Source of the DNA: Phragmites australis
Lineage: Eukaryota > Streptophyta > Magnoliopsida > Poales > Poaceae
Reading direction: 5' to 3'
DNA length: 64,000 nt
NCBI RefSeq assembly: GCF_958298935.1
Contig: NC_084921.1
Location: 48,905,001 to 48,969,000 of the forward strand
Positions 47,216-59,998 of this stretch are shown here, piece after piece; the stretch's first letter is position 1, and the number at the start of each line of letters is the position of its first letter. Position numbers and translations under genes: made by a program. A model generated the notes under the pieces. It worked only from the letters and a program-made list of their open reading frames with translations. It was not told where the DNA came from and did no database searches.

Positions 47216-48000
47216 TGCAGAGGTGGTGACTGCAGAGGCAGTACCGCTCTTCCCGGGTCACATAGTTGTCTTCAGTGCCGTGATGCTACTCGGGAGCTTG
47301 CGCTAACATTGTATCAAACCCCATCCATCGCTAGATTAATGAATGAATTCTAAAAGAAGGACACAAGCCAATAGAAAAACACAACAAATACAATCAAAAT
47401 TTAAATTTAATCTGATTATTTGGTATAGGCCACGCAAACGCTACCTCTCTTTTACAAATTATGACATCCACTCTCCCACTTGGAAACATAATAGGCTAGA
47501 GCTCCTCCTAAGTGTAATGGAGGCTGCTAACCTAGGCCATGAGCCTTCTTATCACCCATTGACCCCGGCCAGGTAAGTATGGTTAAAGGCTGCACATGGT
47601 GTTTACTTTGTATCCTTAGTACCTCTGACCCCCAACTGTAGAGGATCGATGCGGGACTAAACCTATGTTTCTCCTCGGCCTTCCCAGCCTCCACATACTG
47701 TTTAGCGTGCAGCAACGCGGATCCAAAACGACTTCGAGTCGGTTAAGCTCTATAATTGTTCGGCCTGTTGGATTGTCGGCAAGCCCATGGCCTGCAGAAA
47801 CCTTCGTAAACCAATCCAACAAATTTATTGTACTAAAAACAGAAGAGAAAATTATAACATCCCATGTTCATTGCTTTCCTCTGCATCATTCCAACTTTGT
47901 CAGGTATCTCCGAAGAGAAGTTAATTGCTTCCTGCTAAGACGAAGTTCGATGCTTAGCCGATTCTGAATCTGAAGTCTCTCAGATGTGGTACACAAATCG
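47216..48000. other. spacer between the hAT element and PMT11
   Basis: No gene was recognised. Short frames on both strands are not supported. The DNA from about 47500 to 47800 looks like low-copy or decayed repeat sequence. Confidence 0.4.
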
Positions 48001-48062
48001 AGATCATGAGCTGAGATGGAAAAGATCAGCGAGACCAAGTCAATGGCTCCTTTTATCAGATC

Positions 48063-48063
<1 letters not shown>

Positions 48064-48105
<42 letters not shown>
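48064..48105. repeat. (AG)21 microsatellite
   Basis: An uninterrupted AG dinucleotide run of about 42 bp, 259 bp beyond the PMT11 stop codon. It could be in the PMT11 3' UTR (as CT on the transcript). Confidence 0.97.
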
Positions 48106-48106
<1 letters not shown>

Positions 48107-48363
48107 CCCCTCTTTTTCTTCCGGAAAAACAATTCTCCTTTCCAACGTTAGATGTTACAACAAAAATATGCCATGCGTCAGAACTACACGTCATCATTGT
48201 ACAAACGAATGATCAATCAAATTGCGTAGTTACAAATTTTGACCTTTACCTATCCTATCTAAGGAACAAATGTCAGTCTCGATAGCAGCTCTTGTAGTCA
48301 GCTCCAAAGGTGCCGGAACATTAATCCACATGTCACCGCAGCCCTGCTCCGCAGTTCCAAAGG

Positions 48364-51300
48364 TTAACGCGCCATAGGCTTGTCACACATCAAAACCTTC
48401 CGACTAGCGTATGGGCCTTCGGAAGTGTCCCGTATAGTAGCACGCCACCCCATGGCGTTTGTTACTTCTTTTATCTCCTGTATAACTTCTTTCCGATCAC
48501 GAATATAAGCCCTGCCACCTGGTCTGAGTATGCGATCCATCTCCAGCAAGATGCTTGAGATGTTACACCTAGGAATCGAAGAGAACGTGGTTAGATGCTG
48601 ATTGGGTATCTGATGTAACAGTGGACTGGTAGAACGAGGCAGCTTCATAAGTACTCATATTCCGGAGCTATCTTTACAAATTTAGTTAACAAGGTTTAAG
48701 ATCATGAATGTTGTTAACGCACATGTTTCTTTTCAGTTTCGTCGTCGAGTCAGATGAAGCAAACAGATACAAAATGAATTTCATTATCAATCGAAATAAT
48801 TAAATAGAGTACTCCTACCTTTTCTGCTCATTTGAGAAAAGACTGAATGCATGCAGTAGATCATACGTCCTTGGGTATGTATCAAATGGTTCACACCTGC
48901 CCATACAGAAGGTAAAAACACTAACATGAGTCAACTCAGGGCAGAACTTCCAATGTTATTAGCTATGAGATTCAACTCAGGGCAGAATTTTCAATGTTAT
49001 TAGCTTATTAACATCAAGCATCCAGCTATTGCCACTTAGTAAGAAACGCTTATATCCAAAAAAGAAGAAGCATCTTTTTAGGAGAACAGTAAGGGAGGAC
49101 CCTACTGACTACTAAAAATAAGAAGCTTGGTAACAATTATAATCAGACACGCAGGCTCAAATTAATCTATGGACCTCCCATTCTGACAAACTAGAATTCA
49201 CAAGGCTCTGGGAAAACAAGGGGCGATAAGGAAAAGATGCAAGTGATCACTGTGCTCTATCTAGTACATTATAGATTGCAGTATAATACAGTTTCAAATA
49301 AACAATTCTGAATCAAGTTGAAATTGAAACGATATTTGATCATACCAGAATATACAAATGCATACCAGTCATGAGCCACTCCAAGAAGCCCCCGGTCATA
49401 AATTACAGGAAGCGTATTAGGTTCACTAACAGAAACAACATTCATCACCCAACAATCAAGTTTATGGTTGATCAATGCAGCTGCAAACCTACATATAAAA
49501 TGGCAAGCAAAATAAGAATGGGAGTAATAAAAAAGATCACAATACATAACCACAGAAGTGAGTCCATTTCCTAATTATTTTGTCTGTAAAGGAATAGCTT
49601 AGCCAAACCACCAAATGACATAGAAACACATAATGAATATACAAGGAAACAGAAAGAGTTTAACTACAATAACTTCTCTTATTATACCCGTACAACAGTT
49701 CGACGTCAAGAGGTTCAGTTGGAATTATGCAGGTGATAACAGTAACTCAAGTGCATATAACACAACACTTTAAATTCTAAGATTGAATGTTTCACTCAGA
49801 GATGTCCTTGTTCAGATAATCTTTTTTATTTTCCAGTTATTCGTTAAAAATGCCTGTGGTTTTTGAGGAAAAATAACCAAATAAAGCTGCTCAGTTGCGT
49901 ATTTCAGCAATTATTCTTTACGGCCTGTTTGGCAGCTCCAGCTCCGAGATCCATGCTGCATCTGGAGTTTGTATAATAAAATAAAGTGGTTTAAACTTTT
50001 ATTTTTAGTTCAAAATAAAAACCAAATTGCTCAACTAAATACCCTCAATCCACACACAGCTCCAGATCCAAGATTCCTTGAAGTTAGGCTTGACCAGCTC
50101 CAAGAAATCTTGGATCTACAGCTGTGCCAAACAGGGCCTTAATTACATACTGCACAGATCAAAGTCATGCAAACCAAAGCAATTAGAAGGAAGAGCTTTG
50201 AACAGAAAAAATACCCTCCAAATCCAGCCCTCATGTCCATTACATTCCGGAATTTGAACTTCCTCCACTTAAAAACTCGAATATAACCTTCAACTATGTC
50301 ATCCCAAAATTTTGTTTCTGCTTTGAAAAGCTCATTCTTTGACGAGTATGCATCCATTTGAACACCTTGAAGCCTCTTTGGCGGCTCCATTAGGCGTGCA
50401 GGCCATCGGATGGGAGTTAGTCCTTCACCATTTTCAGGAAGCCGACTGATACATGCTTTCAGATTAACATACCTGAGTCAAAAGAGAATGTAAAAAGTAG
50501 TCACAAAAGGTTCTGCAGCAAAGATATGTATAAGGATAACTGCAACTGTGAGTCTGTGACAACAAATATGCTGATGGAATAAGTCCATACTTCAAGGGTT
50601 GTATAGTTGTTGCTAGTTTGCACCATGCTACTAGATCTGGTACTAAAATAAACATAAATCTCATTCAAATAAAACTCAGTAGCAGTAAGAAAGGCTGGAG
50701 CCAGCTTACAAAAGAAGACGCTAAATTGAGACTTCACTAATCAATCAATCAATAATAATAATAGTATCCCCTAAAAAAACCAATAATAATAATAATAGGC
50801 CAAAATGAGATAGAAAAGTACCAGACATCATCTGGATTATCTTTAGCATCACAAAATGGAGGTTTGGCTGCTGGATCACGGTTCATGTAGCATGAGTTAT
50901 TTAAAGGTTTCCTCCACATAGCAATATATCCCTCTTTCTTCACAAGCTCCCAACAAAGTCGGGCAGTGAGGTCCTCCATCTCTACACATAATTTTGTCTA
51001 TAAGCAATAGTTTCAGGATAGACTAAAGAAAACCCACATGCCATTAAAAGTAAGCCTATCAAACCGATAAAGCAAGAAATTTAGAGAAGTAAACTTATCA
51101 TTGTGTAGATATTAGATTCCTATTAGATAAAATAATGAGCATTTGCAGTTTTATGCATCCAGGTTTTCTAAACCCTTTACATGAAAGGATGCCTCAGTCA
51201 TGATGTCAATTTAATCAGGTAGCTTATTCATTTCAAATAGTTCTGCGTGGTTATCTCACTAACTCCCCTCCACTTGCAAATTGCTTTGGCAGGTCCCTAC

Positions 51301-53890
51301 TCTTCTTTGCCAAAGCAATTTGAAAGTTGAGGGGTTTGGGTGAGACAACCGCGCAAGTTTAGGGGCCAACGGTGCAATTTACTCTAAAATATTATGAAAC
51401 CATTTTTGAAGTTTGCATTCTGTTCACGGGCTAGTGGATAGTCACAGGCTCACAGCAATGCATCATGCTAATACATGTATCATGTATTTAACTTAACTTA
51501 TGTGGGTCCACCTAAGTAGGTAGTGGAAGGACGAATTCAGATTAAAGCATATTCAGTGCAATAAATGAGGTAAGGAGTTTCGTATGAAGCCATGAATGCT
51601 ACATATATTTACAGAAAGACTGACTAATCCACATGAACAAACACAAAATACGCATTTTCACCAGCTGTAAGCTATTATGCTGGATATTCAGGAATAGGAG
51701 TGGTTTTCCTTGTGGTAAATCTTAAAATTCGTACTATAAGAACAACTGCTAAATTCAAACGAGTAGCATATTGTCACCCTAACGAAAAGAAAAACTACCA
51801 TGCAATAAGTAGAAATACCTTTCCATGCCTCTTGTTGGGCCTCTTCATGCTTATAAACAGGTTGGGCTGCCCAAGCAAAGTAACCACCAGCTCTAAGCAG
51901 TCTATTAACCTCCAGGAGCAGGATTCCGTCTTCAAATAAACAAATATGGTAAAAAAAAATTAAGGCAAACTCGGAAAATGTATAAATAGGAGGCAAATTT
52001 ATCCTTGGGATCAAGCTTAACATTAACAAACGTTTTTGTATTATTTGACAAAGTATAATTTCCTTTGAAAATATCGAAATAAATTCAATGTTTAACAATC
52101 ATGAAAAAAAACTTGGAAAATGGGTCAGAGGAGAGATAAGTAAGCATTCAGCCTTATTGCGTAAATACATGATGAAAGGTGATGCAATAGAAAAGGAGTG
52201 CATTGCTAATAAAAAATAATTTTATATCGTGATCAGAGCAGAGCTCACCATCACGAGTCCAATTTATTCGGCAGCGGGAACAATGGATAATATCAAACGA
52301 TTGGCTGGGATATAATAGTCGGTGTGTTGCAAATGCTGCTACCATTGCAGGCACACCACGCTCAAGAGCAAACTGTATCTGATTTTCATGAACATCTTTT
52401 GGAGCTATGGACAATGTCAAGACGTCACGTGAAAGTAAATATGCACCAAAACTTGCTACTCCACAGCCAACATCCAGGACAACTCTAGTATGAGATCCAA
52501 ATGCAACATCTGGTACCATCTGGATGAACAGAGAGAAACAGGTTCACTACTTAGTCAGAGTCATGATTAAATTTTACGCAATTTAAACAATACTCGGCAC
52601 CAAACCTGGGAAATCTGGTCCAGGTATTGATTTGCTCCATGAATGAATTGAGTTCCTCCACCAGGAAATCTGAATTTATCTTTAACCTTGGTAATCCAAT
52701 TCTGCCCTCCTTTGTCATCAACCAATCGTGTGTGAGGCACATTGCTAAACCACACCTGCAGTGAATCAAATTGCATTTTAAAAGATCCTTTAACTTGGAA
52801 AAAAGGAACTTTCTGCAAAATAAGCCAAGCAGTTCAGTTTGATACTTAAACACACACCAAATACTGCTTAAATCATGTCCCAGTTCATTTCAACTATCAT
52901 TTCAGGCTGCTGACAGAATCAGCAGTTAACCCCGGTCATAATAAGTAAAACAAAACAAAACCAGTGTGAAATCAGGTAACTGTGGCAAAACCATAAAATT
53001 CGATACAAACACATGTTCCATGACCATCAAGACCAAAGGTTCATCATCCATATTCGCCTAGATTGCAGATGCGGGTTAGACTTACTGATTTAGTACTCTA
53101 GTAGCATAATACACTGAAAAACCAGAGCATACAGGTTGCTATTAGAAAGGCAAAAGTGAACACCAATGCTCACCTCGTCTCTGCTCCGAGGCCAGGGGAT
53201 GGGCGCCTTGTACCCCTTGGGCGCCGGCACGAGGCAGCTGAGAGCATTGTCCTTGGTAGGGCAGTGCCGCTCGAACCGCTCGCCGCGCTCCGTCGAGGGC
53301 AGCCGCTTGATCTCCTCCTCGTTGTCGAGGCAGGGTATGTACTCCCTGATGCTCTCGGGGCAGACGAGGAACATCCCAACCCGAGCCCTGCCCCTGGTCC
53401 CGCCGCCGGCGCCCGCGTTGCCCGGCTCCTGCGGTGCGGCTTCGCCGGTGGCCAGATAGGTGTCGTTGGCGCCGGTGCTGCCGATGTCGAAGTCGTCCCG
53501 CATCTCGCCGTCCTCGCCAACGATGCCAAGGCGCGTGGGCAGGGGCGGGAGGAGGAGGGGAGGCGGCGGCGTGGGCGTGGGCGGCGGCGGCGGTACTGAA
53601 GGCGGGGGCGGGGCATTGGCAGTAGGAGAAGCAGGCGGAACGGTGGCGGTGGCGGTTGTGGGGATCAGGGATGGGTCGAAGGAGAGATTGGAGTTGGGGG
53701 AGAGGGCGACGGAAGGTGAGCGGGAAGACGCGGGGGCGGTGGTGGATGAGAAGAAGATGAGGCGCGGGGAGGCGTCGGGCCAGTGGTAGCCGACGAGGAA
53801 GGCGACGGCGACGGCGAACGCGAGCACGGCGACGCGGAGTCGGTGCGGGCCGCGGAGCAGGTCGGTGCCGTGCGCGGCCAGGGACTTCAT
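48364..53890 (-). CDS. PMT11: probable pectin-type methyltransferase PMT11 (Golgi, DUF248 family)
   Basis: Nine exons on the minus strand: 53890-53174, 52755-52606, 52519-52249, 51929-51819, 50981-50822, 50472-50215, 49488-49366, 48896-48819 and 48568-48364. GT-AG introns and phases are all consistent, giving 690 aa (Arabidopsis PMT11 is about the same length). It is a type II membrane protein: a short basic N-terminus, a membrane anchor at about residues 19-36, a Pro-rich stem about 85-125, then the Methyltransf_29 (PF03141) domain. The SAM-binding motif LDVGCG is at 304-309. Other family marks are CPLYW-region analogues, [23 protein letters not shown] and [10 protein letters not shown]. The reaction is probably methyl transfer to wall polysaccharide in the Golgi; the substrate of PMT11 is not established. 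PMT10/PMT12 are the alternatives; neighbouring HESO1 favours PMT11. Confidence 0.94.
49921..50138. mobile_element. Tourist-like MITE (PIF/Harbinger), 218 bp, in PMT11 intron 6
   Basis: The ends CGGCCTGTTTGGCA and, in reverse complement, GGCCCTGTTTGGCA match at 12 of 14 positions. TTA flanks on both sides (49918-49920 and 50139-50141). It lies in the intron between the exons at 50472-50215 and 49488-49366, with its right end 76 bp from the 50215 exon. Confidence 0.8.
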
Positions 53891-54240
53891 GGCTGGGCCC
53901 TCGTGCCTCGGAGAGCGGTCGGCGCGGTGCCTTGCGTCTGCGTCGCCCCGGGACGATGCGGAAGCGATGGGATCGCGGACGGAGAGTGAAGAGTGAACTG
54001 GGCCACTGCAACTTTATTATTTTTTTCCTATACTTCTGTTATTCTTTCGGGTGGATCCCAGTTGTCCGTGGCGCTTCGGATTTTGTGTTTGGGGTACAGC
54101 ACACGCGTGGAATTTTTAGACTTGAACCTGTTAAAACATATTCTATAAATAAACGCTATGATAATTAGCGTCGTAGTAACCGATACCAATACCATCTATT
54201 AACGGTGGCGCGATCCACGAGCTAGCTCCTACTACTATAG
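53891..54240 (-). promoter_or_regulatory. PMT11: PMT11 5' UTR and promoter region
   Basis: The GC-rich block 53891-54000 is probably 5' UTR; AT-rich DNA follows upstream (54005-54240). No TATA box was singled out. A transposon-free stretch directly upstream is consistent with a functional promoter. Confidence 0.45.
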
Positions 54241-54260
54241 CTACTGTAGTAATAGACTAA

Positions 54261-54336
54261 GTATGTATATATAGATATACGTGTATATATATAGGTATAT
54301 ATGTATATGTACATATACATGTATATATACATATGT
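54261..54336. repeat. TA/GTATAT microsatellite-like run
   Basis: An imperfect alternation of TATA, GTATAT and ACATAT units over about 76 bp. It is AT-rich and partly self-complementary. Confidence 0.85.
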
Positions 54337-56120
54337 AATTTTCTTTTTTTGGATATTTAGAAAAATGTCAAAATGAATATTAGTTACATTAATAAATCAG
54401 TTGAAAAAATCTAAAATGCAAAGAAAAATATCTAAAACTCAAAAAAATATGAAAAAAAAATTTTAGGTTAGTATTACTTTCAACTACATGTTAAAATTAT
54501 GTGCATATATAAAAGTATTATTGTTTTCTTTATAATTAATTGAATATGTTTAATATTAATAATTTTATAAATAAATATTGAAATCTACAAAATTTATGAA
54601 CCTAATTTTTTAATCTTCTTTTATCGTGTTCTATACAATAAAATAAAAATGAGCGTGATATAGATACGTCAATCAGACTAAGTATATTCTAGAGTATATG
54701 ATCGTCTGGAGAATGGGCGACGCTTGAATTTCTTTTTTTAGAGGAGCGACGAGCGAGGCTTGAATCTGGGCTCGTGGAACTCGTGATTCCTGAACTGGCC
54801 GCCCCACTAGCCCAGCATACGGTAACAGGCATTTTGTTCCCAGATTCGTTGCTGTGCAGTTAGGCCTACATCAAAGGCCCATTGTGTATTTGGACACTGC
54901 TAAACTTACGTCTGTTGTTGAGCATAGTTAGATCACATTTGCAACAACAAAAGCATCTAGTCTGGACTGGCCTTGAGGCGCGCCTCTGATTGTGATTGTA
55001 CTGCATTCTGATAGTCCATGAACTTTCTACCTTTTATTTTTTGAACTCCGTGAACTCCTAGCTGATATACAAAATCGTTCGCGAACTTGGGACTTCAGTG
55101 AGCTGTGAGAGCTCGATCCATTCTACTAAACTTTGTTTTTTTCAACCAACTCCAGACTTCACAGTTCCTACCTTCCAGTGAAGTTCACATTCCAACAGGC
55201 AACAGCACTAGTTTGTCAGACGTATCCTGCCGGTGACAACATAAAATTCTAGTATAAGACAATACGCCTTTTGTGATGTGTTCCCTCTGTTCCAAGGCAT
55301 CCTACTGGAAGCAACCTTTTTTATTTTACAATGATCATCCGAATTATCTTTCTGAAACATCCTTCAAAAGTGCACTTCTTTTTGTTTTCTGTAGTACACG
55401 AAAGATGGATGTGCTTCGACGCTGCTAGAAGGATTACCCGAACGGAAAAAAATTCATGTGGATGTGCATGTGTTATCAATCGTTTATTTATATTAAAATT
55501 TGTATTGGAGGGATATATGAAAAAAACATAGAGTATATGAGGGAATTATCGGATGAATAGATATTAGTGGCATAAATGAACGGACAATATTGATCATGTG
55601 TGCAAAGTGAATGTAAAGTTGCTTTTTCTTAGGATTACTCCATGTTTAGAAAAGAGAATCTTTATAGTACACCATGATACTAAATGGTGAAGAGTATCAT
55701 TGTTGTGATCCAACTGTCCATTTTAGTAGACATTATTATAATTATCTTGGTATCCTTAGGGGTAATTACGTCATTGACTGACCGGACTTTGGACCTTCGT
55801 CACCCATATCAGCCAACGGAGGGTGGAAACCCTAATAAATGAAATGAACAGAACAAGTGAAAGCTTATCCGAGAAATAAACTAACATTTTGACCTTCCCT
55901 AATTAAACATATAATTTACAAATTTATCATAATTTTTTTTTCCAATCCTACCCTTATGATACCCATGATACTCTTTAATGATACCCATAATACTGACGGG
56001 CGATAGAGTATTATTGGGTCAATCTAAACCACCGGATGAAGAAAATGAACGATATACACTCATTTAGATGTACCGTAAAAATCTTCAATGCAACTTCTAT
56101 CCGCTGTACTTGAAGGAGTT
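54337..56120. other. AT-rich intergenic DNA
   Basis: No gene was seen. A possible MITE lies at about 55660-56090: left AATCTTTATAGTACACCATG and right, in reverse complement, AGATTTTTACGGTACATC are similar, and TGATACCCAT/ATGATACC motifs recur inside, but target duplication and exact ends are not clear. The 54720-54830 part is GC-richer, with no protein match. Confidence 0.4.
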
Positions 56121-56123
56121 TAA

Positions 56124-56442
56124 GGGCTCGTTTGGCAGGGCTCCAGATTCTCCTAGAAACGTTTCGGTTTCAGATTCTTCCTGGAAACGTTTCTCCGGTG
56201 AATCACCTTCAATTTTCTGAAAACGTTTGGCAGGGATTCTGGATTCGGATTCTTGAAGAAAAATGACCTGAGTGATTCTAGAAACGGGTGAAACACCATT
56301 TTAGGTGATTCTCCTCGTAGTGTTAAAAATGAGAAACGTTTCAGGTGATTCAAGGTGAAACGTTTCACGTTTTAGTGCGTTTGGCAGGGATTCTAGAGAA
56401 TCAACAGAGAATCTGAAACGTTTCTTGCAACCAAACGGGGCC
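56124..56442. mobile_element. Tourist-like MITE (PIF/Harbinger), 319 bp
   Basis: The ends GGGCTCGTTTGG and, in reverse complement, GGCCCCGTTTGG match at 10 of 12 positions. TAA flanks both sides (56121-56123, 56443-56445). The interior is rich in the motif GAAACGTTTC, which occurs many times and is itself palindromic. Confidence 0.78.
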
Positions 56443-58934
56443 TAAAGTCGATCCCTAATTCCCTATCACCAGGCAGCTACTCTACTACCGCAACTAAAGT
56501 TTATGCACATCCTGTTCGATCCAATCTACCGACACGACTCCGTGCGTCACGAAGCCACGCTCCTACGAACTTCTCCAAACTTGCTCGGCGCTCCCACAAA
56601 TATGTGCACACGCCCTCCTACTCCGCGTGTCGCCATCGCACCATGACGAGGGGGTAAGCATCAAGCACATCACAAACTCGCAAGTGGAATGACCGACCAA
56701 TGGGGCACCAAGAGCAAGTGGCAGGCCGTAACAGTAGGCACGAGCGAATAGCGAGAGAGAGCCAGCGGAAGGAGAACCAGCTCGCGCCGCGAAAAAAAAG
56801 TCCACCACGCGTTCAGTTGCCGTCGAGTGAGGAGGGCAGCCCAAGGAGAAGAGAAGTTCGTGGGCAACAAACATCGTACGCGCGTCGCTGTCGCCTGGCG
56901 CGCTGTCTCGCCCGTGCCTCTGCTCGCGCGACGTCGCTGTCGGCCGCGCACAGAGAGCGAGCTGGTTAGGCCACCTACAACAGAGTTAGCAAACCCAGCC
57001 TCTGTCACTGACTCACTGTTTGTGCCACCAAATATGAGTTTGAGAGATGGACGCGGCAGCTGTTGTGAAAAAGAGAAGCCCCTCCAAATTTGTGAATCAC
57101 TTTAGCACGTATAATACCGTTTAAGGTGGTTCACGGTGCGTCTTAAAAGATGATAAAAGTAATAGAAGATAAAATATATAGTATCTAGTGTTACAGTATG
57201 AGAAATAAATTTATCTTAGTAGAGCTCATATCCAGTGGTATAATGTTACGAAAGGAGAAGCTCATACTCTAAATTTGTTGTCTTGAAGATGAAAAAAGTG
57301 TAGTGTAATAATATTAGAGTATGCTGTAATAGTGTTATATGAGATAAAAAATTTATTGTCTCAAATATAGTAGCTACTGAAGATTAAAAAAATTTAAAGT
57401 ACTGTAATAGTATTATATGAGATAAATTTTTAAAGTATCTGTTGAAAATAGTTTTACAATACAAAAGCAAGAAAATAAGAACTTAAATTATAATAGTGTC
57501 AAATACACAATTCAAAATAAATATTGATCATAGAGCTTAATTTATCATAACGTATATATTAACAAAATAAGATAATTACTATTAAAATTATAATTCATCT
57601 ATTAAATACCCTATCTGGCTTCGCCCCCTGAAAGCAGGTGGTCGTTTTCTATGCCGGGGTGTAGCGGTGGCTGGTTAGGCTGCCTCGGAGACGGGCTCGA
57701 TCCGTTTGCCGACAGAAAATGCAAGGTCAGCATGCGCAGGCGCGGCTTCCCGAAGCTTCCAGAGCCTGGCCAATCGCCGGGCACGCAACTCCGCCCCCGC
57801 CGAGATAGGGCCCGCCACAACGGGGACTTGGAATTGGTGCCGCTCCTGAGCCTTCCGGTTCTGTATCTTAAAATTAATCATAAGATTTCACGTTATACTA
57901 GCGAAGAATTTGCCTTCTTAATACACAGTCCAATAGTGGATCCATATCATTAATAGCCATCCTTTTTCTCTGTTTTTTCCCCAACCTTTCTTCTCCGATC
58001 CAGGCATGCAGCCCAGAGCATCTTCTATCTTCTTCCACTTCTTCGATGTAGCCAAGAACACACACGGTTTCATTAGCAATGGGACGATGGGGCGGCAAGC
58101 AATCGCATCGGCGCAAAAGGAAGCTAGGCACGATGCAAGCGGGCGATAGGCCGGTGATGCTGTGCTGAGCAAGCTAGCTCTATCTTCTATTTCCGAACTG
58201 TGTTGTGGGCTCCCACAAGATCCTTTGTCAAGGATTGTGATCCTCGATTTAGGAAAGAATCAAAGGGAAAAATTTAAAGAAGAGAAGAAGGCTTGCTGCT
58301 GTAATTTTAGAACAAGTTGGTGACGAAAATGAGCTGCAATCTTTCAAACCTTCATATATGTGAAAAAAATTTAGATGGATTGAGAGCTAGAGAGGTGAGA
58401 AATACGGTGGTATAGTATGTATACCTCTAATCCTTGCTTTGAACGGGAGATTTGGGGGAGAATGACAGAGTTTGAGAGAGGGAAGTGGAGCAGCAGTTCT
58501 GCTGCTTTTGTTGGCTGGTTGGGAGTGAGGGAGAGTGAGTGTGAGTGAGAGAGTGAGTTGGAGGGGTGGGGCCGCTGTTGTGCAACCATGTGGGAGAGAG
58601 GAGGTGGTGTGGGTCCGGCCAGGTGGGTCCCACTTGCGAGAGAGACAAGACCAAATAGCTGCAAAACCATTTCTCTCTCTATTTGTTTTTTCCCAAACGA
58701 GGTACTCTGACGCCCAATAATTCTAATCCAATTTAAATAGATTCACTCGTCACGCCTACACGAGACTTAAATTAGCAAAAACTCTAACATTGATTATTTT
58801 CAAAATACATAGTAAAAATCAAACCACTATTAGAAATAACAAGTACTCAACCATACTTAACAATTAAACCTAATACTTATGATGCATGATTATGCTTAAT
58901 GATGTGATTATGAAAATTGGAGTGACAAACATGA
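56443..58934. other. intergenic DNA with unassigned open frames
   Basis: 56560-57000 is GC-rich and open on both strands. 57110-57600 is AT-rich with repeated TAATAGT(G/A)TTATATGAGATAAA phrases (near 57330 and 57405), probably a decayed repeat. 57610-58180 has a short plus-strand frame (57651-57953) and minus-strand frames (57898-58172), without any domain I recognise. 58480-58620 is a GAGTGAGTG-rich purine stretch. Confidence 0.4.
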
Positions 58935-59010
58935 ACATATATACATACATACGTATACGCATATATGCATACGTATATGTATCCGTATATATATGTATGT
59001 ACACATACAT
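58935..59010. repeat. ATAC/GTAT microsatellite-like run
   Basis: An imperfect alternation of ATACATAC and GTATATAT units over about 75 bp, with self-complementary stretches (GCATATATGC). Confidence 0.85.
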
Positions 59011-59159
59011 GAGACCTACATAAACAGTAGCTACAATATCTTGACCCCTAGAATTGTTCCGATTCTTGGCCCTTTAATTTAGGTAATAGACTAGGTCACC
59101 GTGGAATTTTTTTAATAATATTATTTTATTGAAAAATGGCAAAAATAATAGCTAAATTC

Positions 59160-59430
59160 AAAAAATTATAAGAATAGATACTTGTTAGCACGCGGAATAC
59201 TAACAAGGGACTTATCGGTATTTCACATACTGACAGACTACGTGGCACTAGGTCCGAGAGCCTATCGGTACGCGGAATACGAACCAAAGGTCTGTCGGCA
59301 TTTCGCATGCCGACATACATCTAAGTAGACACCAACAAAGGTGTCACGGTAGCGGATATCCGATAGAACTATTGGCAAACAGAATGCCGACATGCCTGTC
59401 AACACTCCATTTGCCGACAGCCCGACAACT
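59160..59430. repeat. cluster of CGGCAT...ATGCCGA palindromic motifs
   Basis: Motifs such as TGTCGGCATTTCGCATGCCG near 59298, TATCGGTA near 59211 and 59263, ATGCCGACATG near 59386 and TTTGCCGACAG near 59411 recur in both orientations over about 270 bp. The style resembles the CGGCAACT motifs in the outer arms of the 11.6-kb foldback element, though sequences differ. It is probably a decayed terminal or subterminal region of a DNA transposon. Confidence 0.5.
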
Positions 59431-59868
59431 ATCTTTTCTAATTCATTTTTATTTATAATTAGCATAATATAATGTATTTATTGAAATATTTTTATTAATA
59501 ATTAGGAGAATATCATGTATTTAATGAGGCACTGCTAGAACTCAGTGTGGATCCTATAAAAGAAGTTAAAAGAGTTGTCCAAACAGCATCACGGAGTGGT
59601 TCATTTTTTGCTTATATTGATTTGACGTAATTTTGTCGATATTTCTGTATTTAGTTGATGTATAATTGTGTGAGTAATTTTTTTAGTGAAGTAGCATCGG
59701 GAGGATACAAAATCTAAATTTTTAAACAATAGTAGTTGTGAAGCATAATTATCATAGTACCCAATACGGAGGTTATATACACTAGTAAATATTACATGGG
59801 ACATAAGGTTTATCATCGCTGCGTGAATGGATCGTAACCATAAACAAGTGACGAGCAAAAATGTTGGC

Positions 59869-59998
59869 ATCTATTGTAACCCGATCTATTTTTATTCCCT
59901 AAGACATGTACGATACGCCTAAAGACTAACCTAATAGCATGCCGTTGGTAAATCTAACATGTCTTAGGGAATAAAAATAGGTCAGATTAAAATAGATA
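59869..59998. mobile_element. small hairpin element, about 130 bp
   Basis: Arms 59869-59909 and 59957-59998 are near-perfect inverted repeats; the core CTATTTTTATTCCCTAAGAC occurs on the left and its complement on the right (an A-for-C change just before it). A loop of about 47 nt lies between them. No target duplication was defined. It could be a very small MITE or another hairpin-forming repeat. Confidence 0.65.

Noticed and set aside
53156..53789. Plus-strand frames over PMT11 exon 1
   Set aside because: They are shadows of the GC-rich first exon; the minus strand has the anchored, conserved protein.
57611..58172. Possible small gene on either strand
   Set aside because: No domain, splice signals or homologue could be seen; the frames are short and overlapping.
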